Below are positions 1 to 9,315 of a stretch of 64,000 nt of DNA, in pieces. This DNA is from Nitrospirota bacterium. Its GTDB lineage: Bacteria; Nitrospirota; UBA9217. Where the stretch lies: positions 1 through 64,000 of the forward strand of contig DATIZR010000046.1 of assembly GCA_035516965.1 (NCBI GenBank). The letters are read 5' to 3'. The number at the start of each line of letters is the position of its first letter. Within the stretch, counting starts at the first letter, position 1. The notes under the pieces are model-generated. The model made no database searches and had not been told where the DNA came from. It saw only the letters and a list, made by a program, of their open reading frames with translations. Made by a program: the position numbers and the translations under genes.

Positions 1-647
1 CGCTCAAGAACCTGGCCATGGGCTGCGTCAGTTCTCGCCACCGGGAGCACGGCTGGAAGAAGGGACGCGGAAGCATGCACTGCCACGGCGAGGCGGCGCT
101 CCAATGGAACCCCGAGATCTGCAGCTTCTGCGAACAGTGCAAGAGCATCTGCCCCCTCCACGCCATCGACTTCAAGGAAGGCGCCTTCGTCGTGGACCAG
201 AACCTGTGCTGGCATTGCGGCAGGTGCTCCCGGGTGTGCCAGGAAGGTGCGCTCACGCTTCCCGAGGACGACGTGACGTTCCAGAAGAGCCTGGCCGAGG
301 CTGCTGCCGCGGTGCTCTCGACATTCAAGAAGGGCAAGGTCGTGTACGCCAACTTCCTCTACGAGGTCCAGCCCGAGTGCGACTGCATGCCCGTGGCCGA
401 TGTCCCCGTGGTCCAGGACCAGGGCATCATGGTCTCCGATGACCTTGTCGCCATCGAGCAGGCGTCCCTGGACATGCTCAAAGCCGCCCCTCCCCTGCCC
501 CAGTCCGCGGCGGAGGAGGCCGGCGTCAAGCCCGGCGACGACGTCCTGTCCAGGCTGAATCCCCGGCCCATGCAGATCCAGATCGACGAGGCTGAGCGTC
601 TGGGTCTGGGAACCAGGAAGTACGAATTGGTGAAAATCGAACCTTAA
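1..647 (+). CDS. DUF362 family 2x[4Fe-4S] protein, 5' end outside window
   Basis: The frame is open from the first bases of the window, so the start lies upstream. The visible part opens with the DUF362 signature LKNLAMGC (first ATG at 18 falls inside it). Two ferredoxin cluster motifs follow: CSFCEQCKSICP and CWHCGRCSRVCQ, each CxxCxxCxxxC. The tail matches the DUF362 pattern around CDCMPVADVPVVQDQGI and SDDLVAIEQASLD. The family comprises cytoplasmic iron-sulfur proteins of unknown reaction, common in anaerobes. A dispersed repeat lies directly after the stop codon. Confidence 0.85.
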   Translation, partial: LKNLAMGCVSSRHREHGWKKGRGSMHCHGEAALQWNPEICSFCEQCKSICPLHAIDFKEGAFVVDQNLCWHCGRCSRVCQEGALTLPEDDVTFQKSLAEAAAAVLSTFKKGKVVYANFLYEVQPECDCMPVADVPVVQDQGIMVSDDLVAIEQASLDMLKAAPPLPQSAAEEAGVKPGDDVLSRLNPRPMQIQIDEAERLGLGTRKYELVKIEP

Positions 648-649
648 TG

Positions 650-667
650 AACCACGGATGAACACGG
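650..667 (+). repeat. Dispersed AACCACGGATGAACACGG-type repeat
   Basis: AACCACGGATGAACACGG sits directly behind the DUF362 stop codon. Related copies occur near 9201, 43334, 45347 and 54057, always in intergenic or gene-edge DNA. Confidence 0.6.
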
Positions 668-816
668 TTAAACCCAGATAACAGACACGTTTCGGGATAA
701 TCGCAAGACGGAATCCATGAAAATTGATCCGCCTTTCTGTTATACTACGAATACCCGCTGTTGTGGCATTTTTACCGTTTTCATCCGCGGTTAAACAGGG
801 AGCAACGGGAGTTCCC

Positions 817-2244
817 ATGCACAAGCGCACGAAGATCATCGCCACCATCGGACCGGCATCCAGTTCACCCGCCGTCATCGCCAGGCTGATCCACGCCGGC
901 ATGGATGCCGCGCGGCTCAACTTCTCCCACGGAGACCGTCAGGACCACCGAAAACGGATCCGCATGATCCGCGCCGAGGCAACGAAAGCGGGCAAACACA
1001 TCGCGATCATCCAGGACCTGCAGGGGCCCAAGCTGCGCGTGGGCGAGATGCGGGACGGCGCCGTGGCCCTCAGGAAGGGCGCGGAGCTGATGCTCACCAC
1101 CCGCAGGGTCGTCGGGACCGGCGAGCTGATCTCCATAACGTACCCCCGCCTCGCGAAGGACCTCCGGGTCCATGACCGCGTGCTCCTGGACGACGGCAGG
1201 CTTGAGCTCAGGGTCCTGGGCAGGTCCCGCGGCAACCTCGCCTGCAGGGTCGTGATCGGGGGCATGCTGCGCAGCCACAAGGGCGTGAACCTTCCGGGCG
1301 CCCGCCTCTCGCTCCCGTCGCTGTCAGCCAAGGACCGTCAGGACATCTCCTTCGGCGCGGAGCAGGGCGTCGACTACATCGCCCTTTCCTTCGTCCGTTC
1401 GGCCGCCGATATCGTGAACACGCGCCGGTTCCTGCGCACGCTCGGCAGGCAGACGCCGATCATCGCGAAGATCGAGAAGCCTGAGGCCTTGACGAACCTG
1501 GACGAGATCATCGCGGCGGCCGACGGGATCATGGTTGCCCGGGGAGACCTCGGCGTGGAGGTCTCGGCAGAGCAGGTGCCGCTGCTCCAGAAAAAGATCA
1601 TCAGCGCCTGCAACCACTCCGAAAAGCCGGTCATCACCGCGACGCAGATGCTCGAAAGCATGATCGAAAGTCCCCAGCCCACACGCGCCGAGGCCTCGGA
1701 CGTGGCCAATGCCATCCTGGACGGCACGGATTGTGTGATGCTCTCCGGCGAAACGGCCATGGGGAAACACCCGGTCCTGGCCGTGGAGGTCATGGCGCGG
1801 ATCGCGGTCCAGGCCGAAACGTCGCTCAGCCCCATACCGCCCGATGTTCGCGTGTCGAGCGCCGGCGAGAGCGTGGCCCACGCGGCCTGCCGGGCTGCCG
1901 AGGAGCAGAAGGCCGCCGCGATCGTGGCCTTTACCCAGTCCGGTTCCACGGCCCTGCTGGTATCCAAGCACCGGCCGGCAATGAGCATCATAGCGGCCAC
2001 GCCCATGGAAAGGATCGCGCGGCTGGTTTCGCTGTACTGGGGCGTCATGCCCATCCTGGTCAGGACCAAGCGCACGACCGACGACATGATCATGAGCGTG
2101 GAACGGGCGATGCTCCGCCAGAGGATCGTCGGTGCGCGGGACCTGATCGTGATCACCGCCGGCGTGCCGGTCGGCGTCGCGGGCAGCACGAACATGATGA
2201 AGCTCCACCGCGTGGGGGAAGCAAAAAGCCTCGAATCCCTGTAG
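817..2244 (+). CDS. pyk: Pyruvate kinase
   Basis: Catalyses phosphoenolpyruvate + ADP to pyruvate + ATP in glycolysis. All landmark motifs are present: TKIIATIGPAS at the N-terminus, ARLNFSHGD, QDLQGPKLRVG, the catalytic segment AKIEKPEAL, ADGIMVARGDLGVE, and TQMLESMIESPQPTRAEASDVANA in split form. It is 475 residues, the normal size. The ATG at 817 is chosen because MHKRTKIIATIGPAS is the canonical N-terminus and a GGGAG lies just upstream; the frame stays open to 724 but that part has no family match. The C-terminal regulatory domain is complete. Confidence 0.96.
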   Translation: MHKRTKIIATIGPASSSPAVIARLIHAGMDAARLNFSHGDRQDHRKRIRMIRAEATKAGKHIAIIQDLQGPKLRVGEMRDGAVALRKGAELMLTTRRVVGTGELISITYPRLAKDLRVHDRVLLDDGRLELRVLGRSRGNLACRVVIGGMLRSHKGVNLPGARLSLPSLSAKDRQDISFGAEQGVDYIALSFVRSAADIVNTRRFLRTLGRQTPIIAKIEKPEALTNLDEIIAAADGIMVARGDLGVEVSAEQVPLLQKKIISACNHSEKPVITATQMLESMIESPQPTRAEASDVANAILDGTDCVMLSGETAMGKHPVLAVEVMARIAVQAETSLSPIPPDVRVSSAGESVAHAACRAAEEQKAAAIVAFTQSGSTALLVSKHRPAMSIIAATPMERIARLVSLYWGVMPILVRTKRTTDDMIMSVERAMLRQRIVGARDLIVITAGVPVGVAGSTNMMKLHRVGEAKSLESL

Positions 2245-2264
2245 CGTTGGGAACCGTCCTATGC

Positions 2265-2270
2265 TATAAT
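2265..2270 (+). promoter_or_regulatory. -10 TATAAT upstream of the CBS-domain gene
   Basis: A perfect TATAAT lies 60 bases before the CBS gene start, just behind the pyk stop codon. No clear -35 hexamer stands at 16-18 bases, so promoter strength is uncertain. Confidence 0.4.
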
Positions 2271-2329
2271 CGTTACAATTTAGATCCCGTGGGCCGGGGT
2301 GATAAACAGGCAGTACGCGGAGGTGAAGC

Positions 2330-2761
2330 ATGAAGGTCAGGGCTTTGCTTGATACGAAGGGAAAGGACATCGTCTCCATCGACGCCGACAGCTCCGTCGA
2401 GGACGCCATCCGGTCGATGCACGCCCGCAAGATCAGCGCGCTCATGGTGACCGACCAGGGTAAAACCGTCGGCATCTTCACGGAGCGTGACGTCGTGCGG
2501 AGCTATATTGCGGCCGCCGCGAAGAGCTTCAAGGACATAAAGGTGAAGGACCACATGGTCTGCGACCTGATCATCGCCATGCCGGAGGACGACGTGAACG
2601 ACATCTCCGCGATCATGGTTGAAAAGAACATCAGGCACCTGCCCGTGTTCGAGAATAACCGCGTCGTGGGCATGCTCTCGGTCCGAGACATCGTCCAGAC
2701 CCAGGTCAGCAAGCTGCATTCCGAGATCCATTATCTCAAGGACTACATCACCGGTTACTAA
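2330..2761 (+). CDS. Tandem CBS-domain protein
   Basis: This 143-residue protein consists of two CBS motifs (a Bateman module). The first runs about residues 8-60 with GIFTERDVVR, the second about 75-130 with HLPVFENNRVVGMLSVRDIV. Stand-alone CBS pairs bind adenine nucleotides and usually regulate a partner; none can be named here. The start is fixed by GGAGGTG 5 bases upstream. A bidirectional hairpin terminator follows. Confidence 0.92.
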   Translation: MKVRALLDTKGKDIVSIDADSSVEDAIRSMHARKISALMVTDQGKTVGIFTERDVVRSYIAAAAKSFKDIKVKDHMVCDLIIAMPEDDVNDISAIMVEKNIRHLPVFENNRVVGMLSVRDIVQTQVSKLHSEIHYLKDYITGY

Positions 2762-2867
2762 CGGCTGAGGCCGCCATCCCTGCCATGGAACAGGTGCCCG
2801 ATCTCGATCAGACGCCGTAGAGACGTAGGTCGATCGGACGGCCACAGCAGGCCGATCCTGCGAAAAA

Positions 2868-2902
2868 AAAAGCCGGGATCCCTTCAGGGGGTCCCGGCTT
2901 TT
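2868..2902. terminator. Bidirectional intrinsic terminator
   Basis: AAAAGCCGGGATCCC and GGGGGTCCCGGCTTTT pair around a TTCA loop, with an A run before and T-rich DNA after. It separates the convergent CBS gene and zinc-ribbon gene and should work in both directions. Confidence 0.85.
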
Positions 2903-2926
2903 GCATTTTCACGATTTACCGAGCTG

Positions 2927-3229
2927 TCAGTCCAGGTCGTAATTCGGGTTCGACGGCTTGCCGTTCTTCTGCAGGTACTGCTGGCTGAAGGCGGGGATCA
3001 CGCCCTTTTCCCCGTTCTGCGGATGGATCATGAACCGGTAGGAAACCAGCTGACCGACGGTCTCCATCATATGGTTCCAGCCCTTTTTGAACAGGGTACA
3101 GTCATTGTTAAAACACACCCAGAGATAGGGGGAATCCCAGTCCAGGTACCGTGAATCCATCTGCTCCATCACGGAATTGCAATGCGGACAGGTCGGCGCT
3201 TCCGTGACCTTCCAGTCTTTCATGTCCAT
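2927..3229 (-). CDS. Small zinc-ribbon hypothetical protein
   Basis: This 100-residue protein has CPHC at 14-17 and a second pair in WVCFNNDC at 39-44, arranged like a small Ogr/Delta-type or zinc-ribbon metal site. The C-terminus (VSYRFMIHPQNGEKGVIPAF) has no function I recognise. GGAGG precedes the start by about 10 bases. No catalytic role can be assigned; protein or nucleic-acid binding is possible. Confidence 0.7.
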   Translation of the reverse strand: MDMKDWKVTEAPTCPHCNSVMEQMDSRYLDWDSPYLWVCFNNDCTLFKKGWNHMMETVGQLVSYRFMIHPQNGEKGVIPAFSQQYLQKNGKPSNPNYDLD

Positions 3230-3332
3230 GGTGATCCAATCCTCCCTCTAAACAGTGCGATATTATACCCGGGAGGTCAGGCTAATGCAACAGGGAATTA
3301 GCCTGAAAAATGAGGAAAACCGCAACCTCTGC

Positions 3333-3905
3333 TCAATAATTCTCCATCCAGATCTCAAAATAGCTCTTCGGGTGCAGGCAGGTGGGGCACAGTTCCGGTG
3401 CCTCGGTTCCTTCATGATGGTAGCCGCAGTTCAGGCACTTCCACGTGACAGGCTTGTCCCTCTTGAACACCTTCCCGGCTTCCACATTGTCCAGCAGCTT
3501 CCGGTACCGCTTCTCGTGCTCGACCTCGACCTTCGCGATATACCGGAACGCGGCCGCGACTCCCGGGAAGCCTTCCTGTTCCGCGATGTCGCCGAAGCCG
3601 GGATACAGCTTCGTCCACTCCTCGTGCTCCCCTTCGGCGGCGGACTTCAGGTTCTGGGCCGTGGTGCCGATGATGCCCGCCGGGAATAATGCCGTGAATT
3701 CGGCCATGCCGCCTTCCAGGAACTTGAAGAACCGCTTGGCATGCTCCTTCTCGTTGTCCGCGGTCTCGAGAAAAATCGCGGCGATCTGTTCGTACCCTTC
3801 CTTTTTGGCCGCGCTGGCGAAAAAGGTGTAGCGGTTCCTGGCCTGCGATTCCCCGGCAAAGGCCGAAAGCAGGTTCTTTTCCGTTCTGGATCCCTTGATC
3901 TGCAT
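3333..3905 (-). CDS. rbr: Rubrerythrin
   Basis: Non-heme diiron peroxidase that reduces hydrogen peroxide in the anaerobic cytoplasm. The ferritin-like domain carries E19-xx-AR, the E52-K-E-H55 ligand pair and the second EVEHEKRY helix. The C-terminal rubredoxin-like domain has CLNCG and CPTC as the Fe(Cys)4 site. Length (190) and domain order are classical. Fits oxidative-stress protection in an anaerobe. Confidence 0.96.
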   Translation of the reverse strand: MQIKGSRTEKNLLSAFAGESQARNRYTFFASAAKKEGYEQIAAIFLETADNEKEHAKRFFKFLEGGMAEFTALFPAGIIGTTAQNLKSAAEGEHEEWTKLYPGFGDIAEQEGFPGVAAAFRYIAKVEVEHEKRYRKLLDNVEAGKVFKRDKPVTWKCLNCGYHHEGTEAPELCPTCLHPKSYFEIWMENY

Positions 3906-3974
3906 TACTCCTCCTGATTGAATAGAGCGTGAAGCCCGCTGTGCCGCGACACCGGCGGGCCGGCGCGGCCTTGT

Positions 3975-5102
3975 TTACCGCATGCGCCTTGCAAGCCGGG
4001 AACGCGACAGAAAGATGTCCACCCGCGCCAGAAGGCAGTAGCTGATCCGTTCCATCACTTTCTGGATGAATGGCCTCTTCCTCCATTCCTCGAGCCTGAC
4101 CGGGGCCGACAGTGCGAGGTCTTGCTCGAAATCGGCCCGGGCCTGGGCTGCAAGCGCGGGGTCTTTCACGACCGCCACCAGCTCGTAGTTGAACATGCCG
4201 CTCCTGATGTCCAGGTTGGCCGACCCCGCGATGACGATGTCATCGGCGAGGGCCAGTTTGGCGTGCATCATGGCGGGCAGGTATTCCCAGACCTCGACGC
4301 CGGCCCGCAGTATCCTGCCATAGAGTCCGCGGGCGGCCCACCGGGCGGCAGGCACGTCGGTTTTGCGGGGGAACAGGAGCCGGACACGGACCCCGCGCTT
4401 GACCGCCCGCTTGATGGCCAGCAGCATGCGGCCATGGGGATAAAAGTATCCCATGGCAAGATCAATGTTCGAGACCGCGTTCTGGATCACATGGTGGTAA
4501 ATCCTGCGAACGGGCCGCAGCGGGTTTTCCGGCCCGCTTTCGAGGAACCGGACCGTGCCGGTGGGAATCGTATTGAGGAAGCGCCGCCGCCGGAGGCTGA
4601 AGAAGATTCTTCGCAAAGACGCATCGGCCTTTTTCCACATCCGTGAAAAGGACCGGCGAAGGCGGGCGACCTCGGTCCCGGTGATCTCGAGCATGTTATC
4701 CCGCCACGGCATCGCGCCCTGCGAGCCCCGGTAATATTCATCGGCGATGTTCATGCCGCCGATGTAGGCCTTGCGGTCGTCGATCAAGAGCATTTTCCGG
4801 TGATTCCGGAAGGTCAGCAGGCCTTTGGCGATCGGATGAAACCAGCGCACCATGCCCCCGGCTGCCCGCAACCCGTCCCAGAACGAATCCTGCAGCTGCC
4901 AGGAGCCCCAGGCATCGACAAGGACCATGACCTGAACGCCCCGGCCGGCCGCCCCGAGCAGGTGTTCCCGGAATTCTCTCCCGGTCCCGTCATCCGCGAA
5001 GACATACATCTCCAGCGATATGCAGGACTGCGCCCGATCGACAGCGTCGAACATGGCCGGGAAAGCCTCCACTCCGTTTTTCAGAAGACGCACGGTGGTC
5101 AT
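3975..5102 (-). CDS. Phospholipase D-family protein, cardiolipin synthase-like
   Basis: Two HKD motifs (HxKx4D) mark a PLD-superfamily phosphatidyltransferase: H101-R-K103 with D108, and H280-A-K282 with D287 followed by GSANLD. This is the soluble core of bacterial cardiolipin synthase (two phosphatidylglycerols to cardiolipin and glycerol). At 375 residues it lacks the usual two N-terminal membrane helices, so it resembles the ClsB type. No Shine-Dalgarno precedes the ATG; a TACGAT hexamer ends 8 bases before it, so the mRNA may be nearly leaderless. Confidence 0.9.
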   Translation of the reverse strand: MTTVRLLKNGVEAFPAMFDAVDRAQSCISLEMYVFADDGTGREFREHLLGAAGRGVQVMVLVDAWGSWQLQDSFWDGLRAAGGMVRWFHPIAKGLLTFRNHRKMLLIDDRKAYIGGMNIADEYYRGSQGAMPWRDNMLEITGTEVARLRRSFSRMWKKADASLRRIFFSLRRRRFLNTIPTGTVRFLESGPENPLRPVRRIYHHVIQNAVSNIDLAMGYFYPHGRMLLAIKRAVKRGVRVRLLFPRKTDVPAARWAARGLYGRILRAGVEVWEYLPAMMHAKLALADDIVIAGSANLDIRSGMFNYELVAVVKDPALAAQARADFEQDLALSAPVRLEEWRKRPFIQKVMERISYCLLARVDIFLSRSRLARRMR

Positions 5103-5242
5103 AGGGCAAAATCGTACAGAATACGGTGCAAGGGGTGGATTGATAATTCACGGTATGCGGGAAGGCACGTCGATGCCGGCTGATCGCCCGTGAAAAATAC
5201 AATCTGAAATTTCCCGGTCGGATTGTACCGTTGTGGCAAGCC

Positions 5243-5716
5243 TCATGCGTTCTCGAACGTGTAATCCACCTTCACCTTCATGTCTTTTCTGAGCGAATGG
5301 TAGACGGAACAGTACTTGTCGTGGGACAGGGCGATCGCCCGCTCGATCTTCTTTGCCGTCAGTCCCGCGCCTGATACCGAAATGATCATCTCGATGGAGG
5401 TGTAGTACTGCGGCGGCGTCGGGTTGCGTTCGCCCATGATGTCCATCTTGTAGGTCTTGATCTCGCACTTCATCTTCTTCAGGAACGAGACCATGTCTAT
5501 GCCCATGCACGCGGCCACGCTCAGGAGCAGCGTCTCCGTCGGGGAACAGCCCCACTGCTGCTGCGCGTCGTACTCGACCTCGTATCCCCGGTTCGTCCGG
5601 CCGACAAAGATGAGCTCCTTGTCCCAGGTGAGGGTCGCTTTGTTCACCTGCGAGACCTTCGACTTGTACGTGTCGAGCGATTCATCCAGTTCCTTCACTT
5701 CCTTCTCTTCCGACAT
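5243..5716 (-). CDS. OsmC family peroxiredoxin-like protein (paralog 1)
   Basis: OsmC/Ohr fold with conserved cysteines C70 (SVAACMGIDM) and C136 (KYCSVYHSL), the thiol pair that reduces organic peroxides in characterised members. The 157-residue length is usual. A second, diverged OsmC is encoded at 38409. The substrate cannot be inferred; some OsmC-like proteins in anaerobes are uncharacterised. Confidence 0.9.
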   Translation of the reverse strand: MSEEKEVKELDESLDTYKSKVSQVNKATLTWDKELIFVGRTNRGYEVEYDAQQQWGCSPTETLLLSVAACMGIDMVSFLKKMKCEIKTYKMDIMGERNPTPPQYYTSIEMIISVSGAGLTAKKIERAIALSHDKYCSVYHSLRKDMKVKVDYTFENA

Positions 5717-5794
5717 ATGCAGCTCCTCTGCGAATAGATTATCAGGCCAGGGGCAGGTCGTAAGGGCCGGTTTTAATCCCGCCCCGGATGCTCC

Positions 5795-6145
5795 CTACGG
5801 TTTCTTTTCTTTCAAATATGCGATCGCCTCAGCTTCTTTTCCCGCCTCGACCTTGAGCACATAGGTCTTGATCGCAGCCGGCTCGAGTCCCAGGGAAAAT
5901 GAATCATAGGTCGCCCGTATCCCCCGGGAACCGAGAAAAGAGACGAGATCCAGCATCAGGGAGTCGTCATATCCCCTGCCGGTGTCCGTACGGAGAACCT
6001 CGACGTACTCCACGTCGTTGCCGCTCGCTGTTTCATCAGGCGAACCCTGCTTCCAGGCGTCCCCGTATTCCCAGCCGCTCTCGTCGTCATTGTCGTCGCG
6101 CTTCATGGCAATTTGAATATTAATCGAGAGCGGAAAGCCTGTCAA
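5795..6145 (-). CDS. Small DUF2007-like protein
   Basis: The 116-residue protein has an acidic N-terminal stretch and a C-terminal alpha-beta domain (VEYVEVLRTDTG ... KTYVLKVEAGKEAEAIAYL) resembling DUF2007 putative signal-transducing proteins. The TTG at 6145 is preferred because AAGGA lies about 8 bases upstream; the in-frame ATG at 6106 has no ribosome site. It diverges from the membrane-protein gene next to it. Family match is by pattern only. Confidence 0.6.
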   Translation of the reverse strand: MTGFPLSINIQIAMKRDDNDDESGWEYGDAWKQGSPDETASGNDVEYVEVLRTDTGRGYDDSLMLDLVSFLGSRGIRATYDSFSLGLEPAAIKTYVLKVEAGKEAEAIAYLKEKKP

Positions 6146-6183
6146 ATGAAAAATCCTTTTAACACGCTGTTTTACCCGCGGGA

Positions 6184-6213
6184 TTGACAGGACGGGAAGG
6201 ATTGGGCTATCAT
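6184..6213 (+). promoter_or_regulatory. Sigma70 promoter placed for leaderless transcription
   Basis: TTGACA (6184-6189) and TATCAT (6208-6213) are 18 bases apart. Exactly six bases separate the -10 from the ATG at 6220, so the predicted +1 coincides with the start codon. Confidence 0.65.
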
Positions 6214-6219
6214 GCTGCC

Positions 6220-6417
6220 ATGATCGAACTCGGTTCCTTTCTCTTCGGGCTGGGCTTCAGCATCCTCGTCTATTTCCGTTCCCTCAGGCCTGCGGCACTG
6301 CCGCCCTCCAAGAAGGCCTTTTATTTCCTTATCACGTTCATCGGCATCACGGGCATGCTTTCCCTCTCGGGCGTCCTCATTGCGCATACCCTGCGAAAAC
6401 TGCAGGCGCTGCACTGA
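6220..6417 (+). CDS. Small two-helix membrane protein
   Basis: From the ATG at 6220 the product is 65 residues with two hydrophobic segments (about 3-20 and 34-54) joined by a short basic loop. No family is recognised. The frame is open back to a TTG at 6184, but that overlaps a good -35 hexamer. No Shine-Dalgarno precedes 6220, in keeping with a leaderless mRNA. Confidence 0.6.
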   Translation: MIELGSFLFGLGFSILVYFRSLRPAALPPSKKAFYFLITFIGITGMLSLSGVLIAHTLRKLQALH

Positions 6418-6439
6418 TCCGGCGCCCTGCTGCATCCGA

Positions 6440-6823
6440 TTATTCTATGTCCGAGAGCGCTTCTTGCGCCGCTTCGCGTACCCCGGGATGGCTGTCCTGC
6501 AAACAGGCCTTCAGCGCCTCTCGCGCGGACCCGTCCCTGATGGTCCCCAGCATTGATGCGGCATCCCCCCTGATCGTCGGGTTTTCATGCTTAAGCAGTT
6601 CAATGAGGCCCGGCACCGCGTTCCGAAGCTCCTGGCGATGGTCCTTGACCAGCTCTTCGACCAGCGCAACGGTCCCGAGCCGCACATGGAGGCTCTCTTC
6701 ACCGAGCATGTCCGGAATGAAGCGGTAGAGCGTCCCGTCCTGCCTGAAGAGCGCAATAATGTTGTCGAGGAAGCCCCTGCCCATGTATTCCACGAGCATG
6801 TCCTTCATTTCCCGGTCCTGCAT
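6440..6823 (-). CDS. HEAT-repeat protein
   Basis: The 127-residue protein contains about three HEAT/PBS-lyase-type helical repeats in its second half (for example GLIELLKHENPTIRGDAASMLGTI and ALKACLQDSHPGVREAAQEALSDI in separate repeats). Such repeats are scaffolds for protein binding. No enzymatic motif is present. It converges on the small membrane protein gene. Confidence 0.8.
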   Translation of the reverse strand: MQDREMKDMLVEYMGRGFLDNIIALFRQDGTLYRFIPDMLGEESLHVRLGTVALVEELVKDHRQELRNAVPGLIELLKHENPTIRGDAASMLGTIRDGSAREALKACLQDSHPGVREAAQEALSDIE

Positions 6824-7141
6824 GGTTCCCTAGGTCCAGTCCCCTTACGTGGGGTAATCCTGCGTTTTCCCGGTTCACGGTCCCTCGGCCCGATCAACAG
6901 AACACGGTCGACCACCCGATCTCCCCACTGCTTTCCCCAGCGTACTTTTCGCCGCGATTTGTGACAGTGTATCAAAAGAACGGAAGGAATGTTAGTGAAA
7001 TTTCCTGCCAGGGACCCGACCCGGACACCGCCGGCGGACCGGTGCATCCTCCGCTGCTGCAAAGATCGTCCCGTGGAATTGAAGCGTCTGTTCTGCTAAA
7101 ATAGACTCATCGGTTCATAAACCGTTGCACAGGGAGGATTC
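6824..7141. other. Intergenic, no gene seen
   Basis: This 318-base spacer lies between the divergent HEAT gene and the reductase gene. It has a TAAAAT -10-like hexamer near 7096 and GGGAGG before the reductase start. I see no RNA gene or repeat. Confidence 0.5.
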
Positions 7142-8338
7142 ATGGAATCGGGGAATTCGCCTTATGATGTGATCGTGGTCGGCGCCGGTCCGGCAGGCTC
7201 AACCTGCGCGCGCGCGTGCGCGTTGAACGGGCTCCGCACTCTGCTTCTGGACAAGGCCGTATTCCCCAGGCAAAAGCCCTGCGGCGGCGCGCTCTCCGTG
7301 CACGGCAGGTCCCTTCTGGACTTTCCGCTCCCTGACAGTCTTATTGAGCAGGAGTGCCGCGGCGCACGCATATACTGCAACGGTTCGCGGACCGAGGTCC
7401 GCATGGACAGGCCGATCGCCGTGCTCATCGATCGGGCCCGCTTCGACGCCTATCTTGCCGACCAGGCCGTCGCGGCGGGCGCGCGGTTCCTCCAAGGTGA
7501 GACCGTCATCGAGGTACAGAACACCGGCAGCAATGCAATTGTCCGTACGGAGGCAAACACCTACGAGGCCAGCTATGTGGTCGGTACGGACGGCGTGCAG
7601 AGCAGGGTCGCGCATTTTGTGAGGCCCGCTTTCCGTAAGGATGAAACAGTCCTCGCCCTGGTCACCCCGGTCAAGCCGGACGACGTACGGAGAGACGGGC
7701 TCCCGCGGGATATGATCGGCCTCTATTTCGGGATCGCCGACCTGGGCTACGGGTGGCTGTTTCCTCACCAAGGCCATTATTCGTTCGGTATTGCCGGGCT
7801 GGCTTCCCACCTTGATCATCCCCGGGACGTTCTGGAGGCATTCGGCAGTAACCTCGGAATCAATTTCGGGCCGCCGCAGGGCAGGTTCATACCGCTCGGA
7901 GGCATCAACCGCAGGGTTGCGGCAGGGCGGGTCCTGCTGGCGGGCGATGCTGCCGGATTCGCGGACCCTTTTCACGGAGAGGGGATTGCGCACGCCATCC
8001 TGTCCGGGAAGCTCGCAGCAACAGCGATCGTCGAGGGCATCAGAAAGGGCGGGGATCCGGAGGATACGGCATCCCGCTATGCAGCGGCATGCGAGCGCCG
8101 GATCTGGAAGGACCTGCGAATCGCCTACCGGCTGGCGAGAGGAGTGGACCGTTTCCCGGGACTCTTCATACGGATCTTCTTCGACAATAAGGGCCCCCTC
8201 GAACGATATCTCGAGATAGCCGCCGGCAACTCCGACTATCGCCACTTCGCCCGGTGGATCGCGCCCCGCGTTCCGTACTATCTCCTTTCAAGTTTCCTCC
8301 GAGGCCGGCGCAACGAAGCCCGTAAGGCATACGGATAG
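7142..8338 (+). CDS. Geranylgeranyl reductase family FAD oxidoreductase
   Basis: FAD-dependent reductase of the GGR/ChlP superfamily, which saturates isoprenoid double bonds. The N-terminal dinucleotide fold has GAGPAG at 14-19. The family marker KPCGG (C47) follows, and the second FAD motif LAGDAAGFADPFHGEGI is intact. In anaerobes such enzymes may hydrogenate the menaquinone tail; that role is inference. It has GGGAGG before the ATG and runs opposite to the ATPase operon. Confidence 0.9.
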   Translation: MESGNSPYDVIVVGAGPAGSTCARACALNGLRTLLLDKAVFPRQKPCGGALSVHGRSLLDFPLPDSLIEQECRGARIYCNGSRTEVRMDRPIAVLIDRARFDAYLADQAVAAGARFLQGETVIEVQNTGSNAIVRTEANTYEASYVVGTDGVQSRVAHFVRPAFRKDETVLALVTPVKPDDVRRDGLPRDMIGLYFGIADLGYGWLFPHQGHYSFGIAGLASHLDHPRDVLEAFGSNLGINFGPPQGRFIPLGGINRRVAAGRVLLAGDAAGFADPFHGEGIAHAILSGKLAATAIVEGIRKGGDPEDTASRYAAACERRIWKDLRIAYRLARGVDRFPGLFIRIFFDNKGPLERYLEIAAGNSDYRHFARWIAPRVPYYLLSSFLRGRRNEARKAYG

Positions 8339-8423
8339 GCACGGACCTGGCAACGTGCCATTCCATCATGCCCGGGCTCGGTGGCGTCGGGAGCGACCCT
8401 TCAACGTTTTTTGAGATATGCGG

Positions 8424-9143
8424 TCAGGAGCCGACCGGACTGACCGAAGGGACCGGCGAAGCCGCTGTTTTCTCCGCGCCTGCGGAGATCCTGAGCAGGG
8501 ACTCCTTTACCTGTTCCTCTTCCTTCGCGGTCAGGATGTTCTTCACTCTCTTCAAGCGATAAAAGGATTCCCGTTCGCGCTCGCCGATGTACTGCGTGAT
8601 CGTCTTGATCTGGGACTTGAGGGTGGGAAGCACCATCTCTTCGAGCACCTTGATCCGGCGCGTCGTCCGCATGATCTCGTCGCCCAGCCGCTTGAGCTTG
8701 CTCTCGTACTCAGCGATGTGCAGCATGGACTCGAGCAGCTTTTCGAACAGCAGCGTTCCCTCTTCGAGGTGCGGCGTCGTGGAGTATTCGTCGTACCCCC
8801 GGCTGTCGGCGTCGCGCACCGGGGCATCATGGAACACAATGTCCTTGTACCGCAGGCCCCAGATGCTCTTCTCGATCACGTCGATCTTGAAGTCCCGCGC
8901 CGAGGCCGCGGCAATCGAAGCGACCGTGTCCCGGCCTTCACGCCCGACCGCCACGGCCAGCTCCCGCAGGGCCTTGCCGTAGGATTTGCGGATGTCCTCG
9001 CGGGATCGGAGAAACGGAAGCGTCGCGGTCAGGAACTCCTTGATGAGGGCCTGTTTCCGCGCCTTCAGGATCCCGACGCTGTTGACCACGGACCGGGTCT
9101 TGTCCTTCAGCATCAGGAGATTTGTGCGGGTAGGATGGATCAT
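8424..9143 (-). CDS. atpD: A/V-type ATPase subunit D
   Basis: Central-stalk rotor subunit D. The family start pattern IHPTRTNLLMLKD is present, with long N- and C-terminal coiled-coil helices (about 10-75 and 140-215). The 239-residue length is slightly long; the last 15 residues are Ser/Pro rich. It is the final gene of the ATPase operon. GAGGT precedes the ATG. Confidence 0.94.
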   Translation of the reverse strand: MIHPTRTNLLMLKDKTRSVVNSVGILKARKQALIKEFLTATLPFLRSREDIRKSYGKALRELAVAVGREGRDTVASIAAASARDFKIDVIEKSIWGLRYKDIVFHDAPVRDADSRGYDEYSTTPHLEEGTLLFEKLLESMLHIAEYESKLKRLGDEIMRTTRRIKVLEEMVLPTLKSQIKTITQYIGERERESFYRLKRVKNILTAKEEEQVKESLLRISAGAEKTAASPVPSVSPVGS

Positions 9144-9200
9144 GGGACCTCGTGAGTGTTCAGCCGCTGTCTACGATAGAGGATGCTGAGACCTTGCTTA

Positions 9201-9292
9201 AACCACGGGTCCGCTGCGCGGACACACGGAGAAGGCCGAAGCTTGCTTCTATCCGTAATTCTCTTCGTGATGCGGCGAAGCCGTCCGTGGTT
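9201..9292. repeat. Inverted pair of the dispersed AACCACGG repeat
   Basis: AACCACGGGTCCGC at the left and GTCCGTGGTT at the right (9283-9292) form an imperfect inverted pair between the ATPase B and D genes. It is an extra spacer in an otherwise tight operon. Confidence 0.5.
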
Positions 9293-9315
9293 ACGATAAA
9301 CTTCAGGTTCTTCGC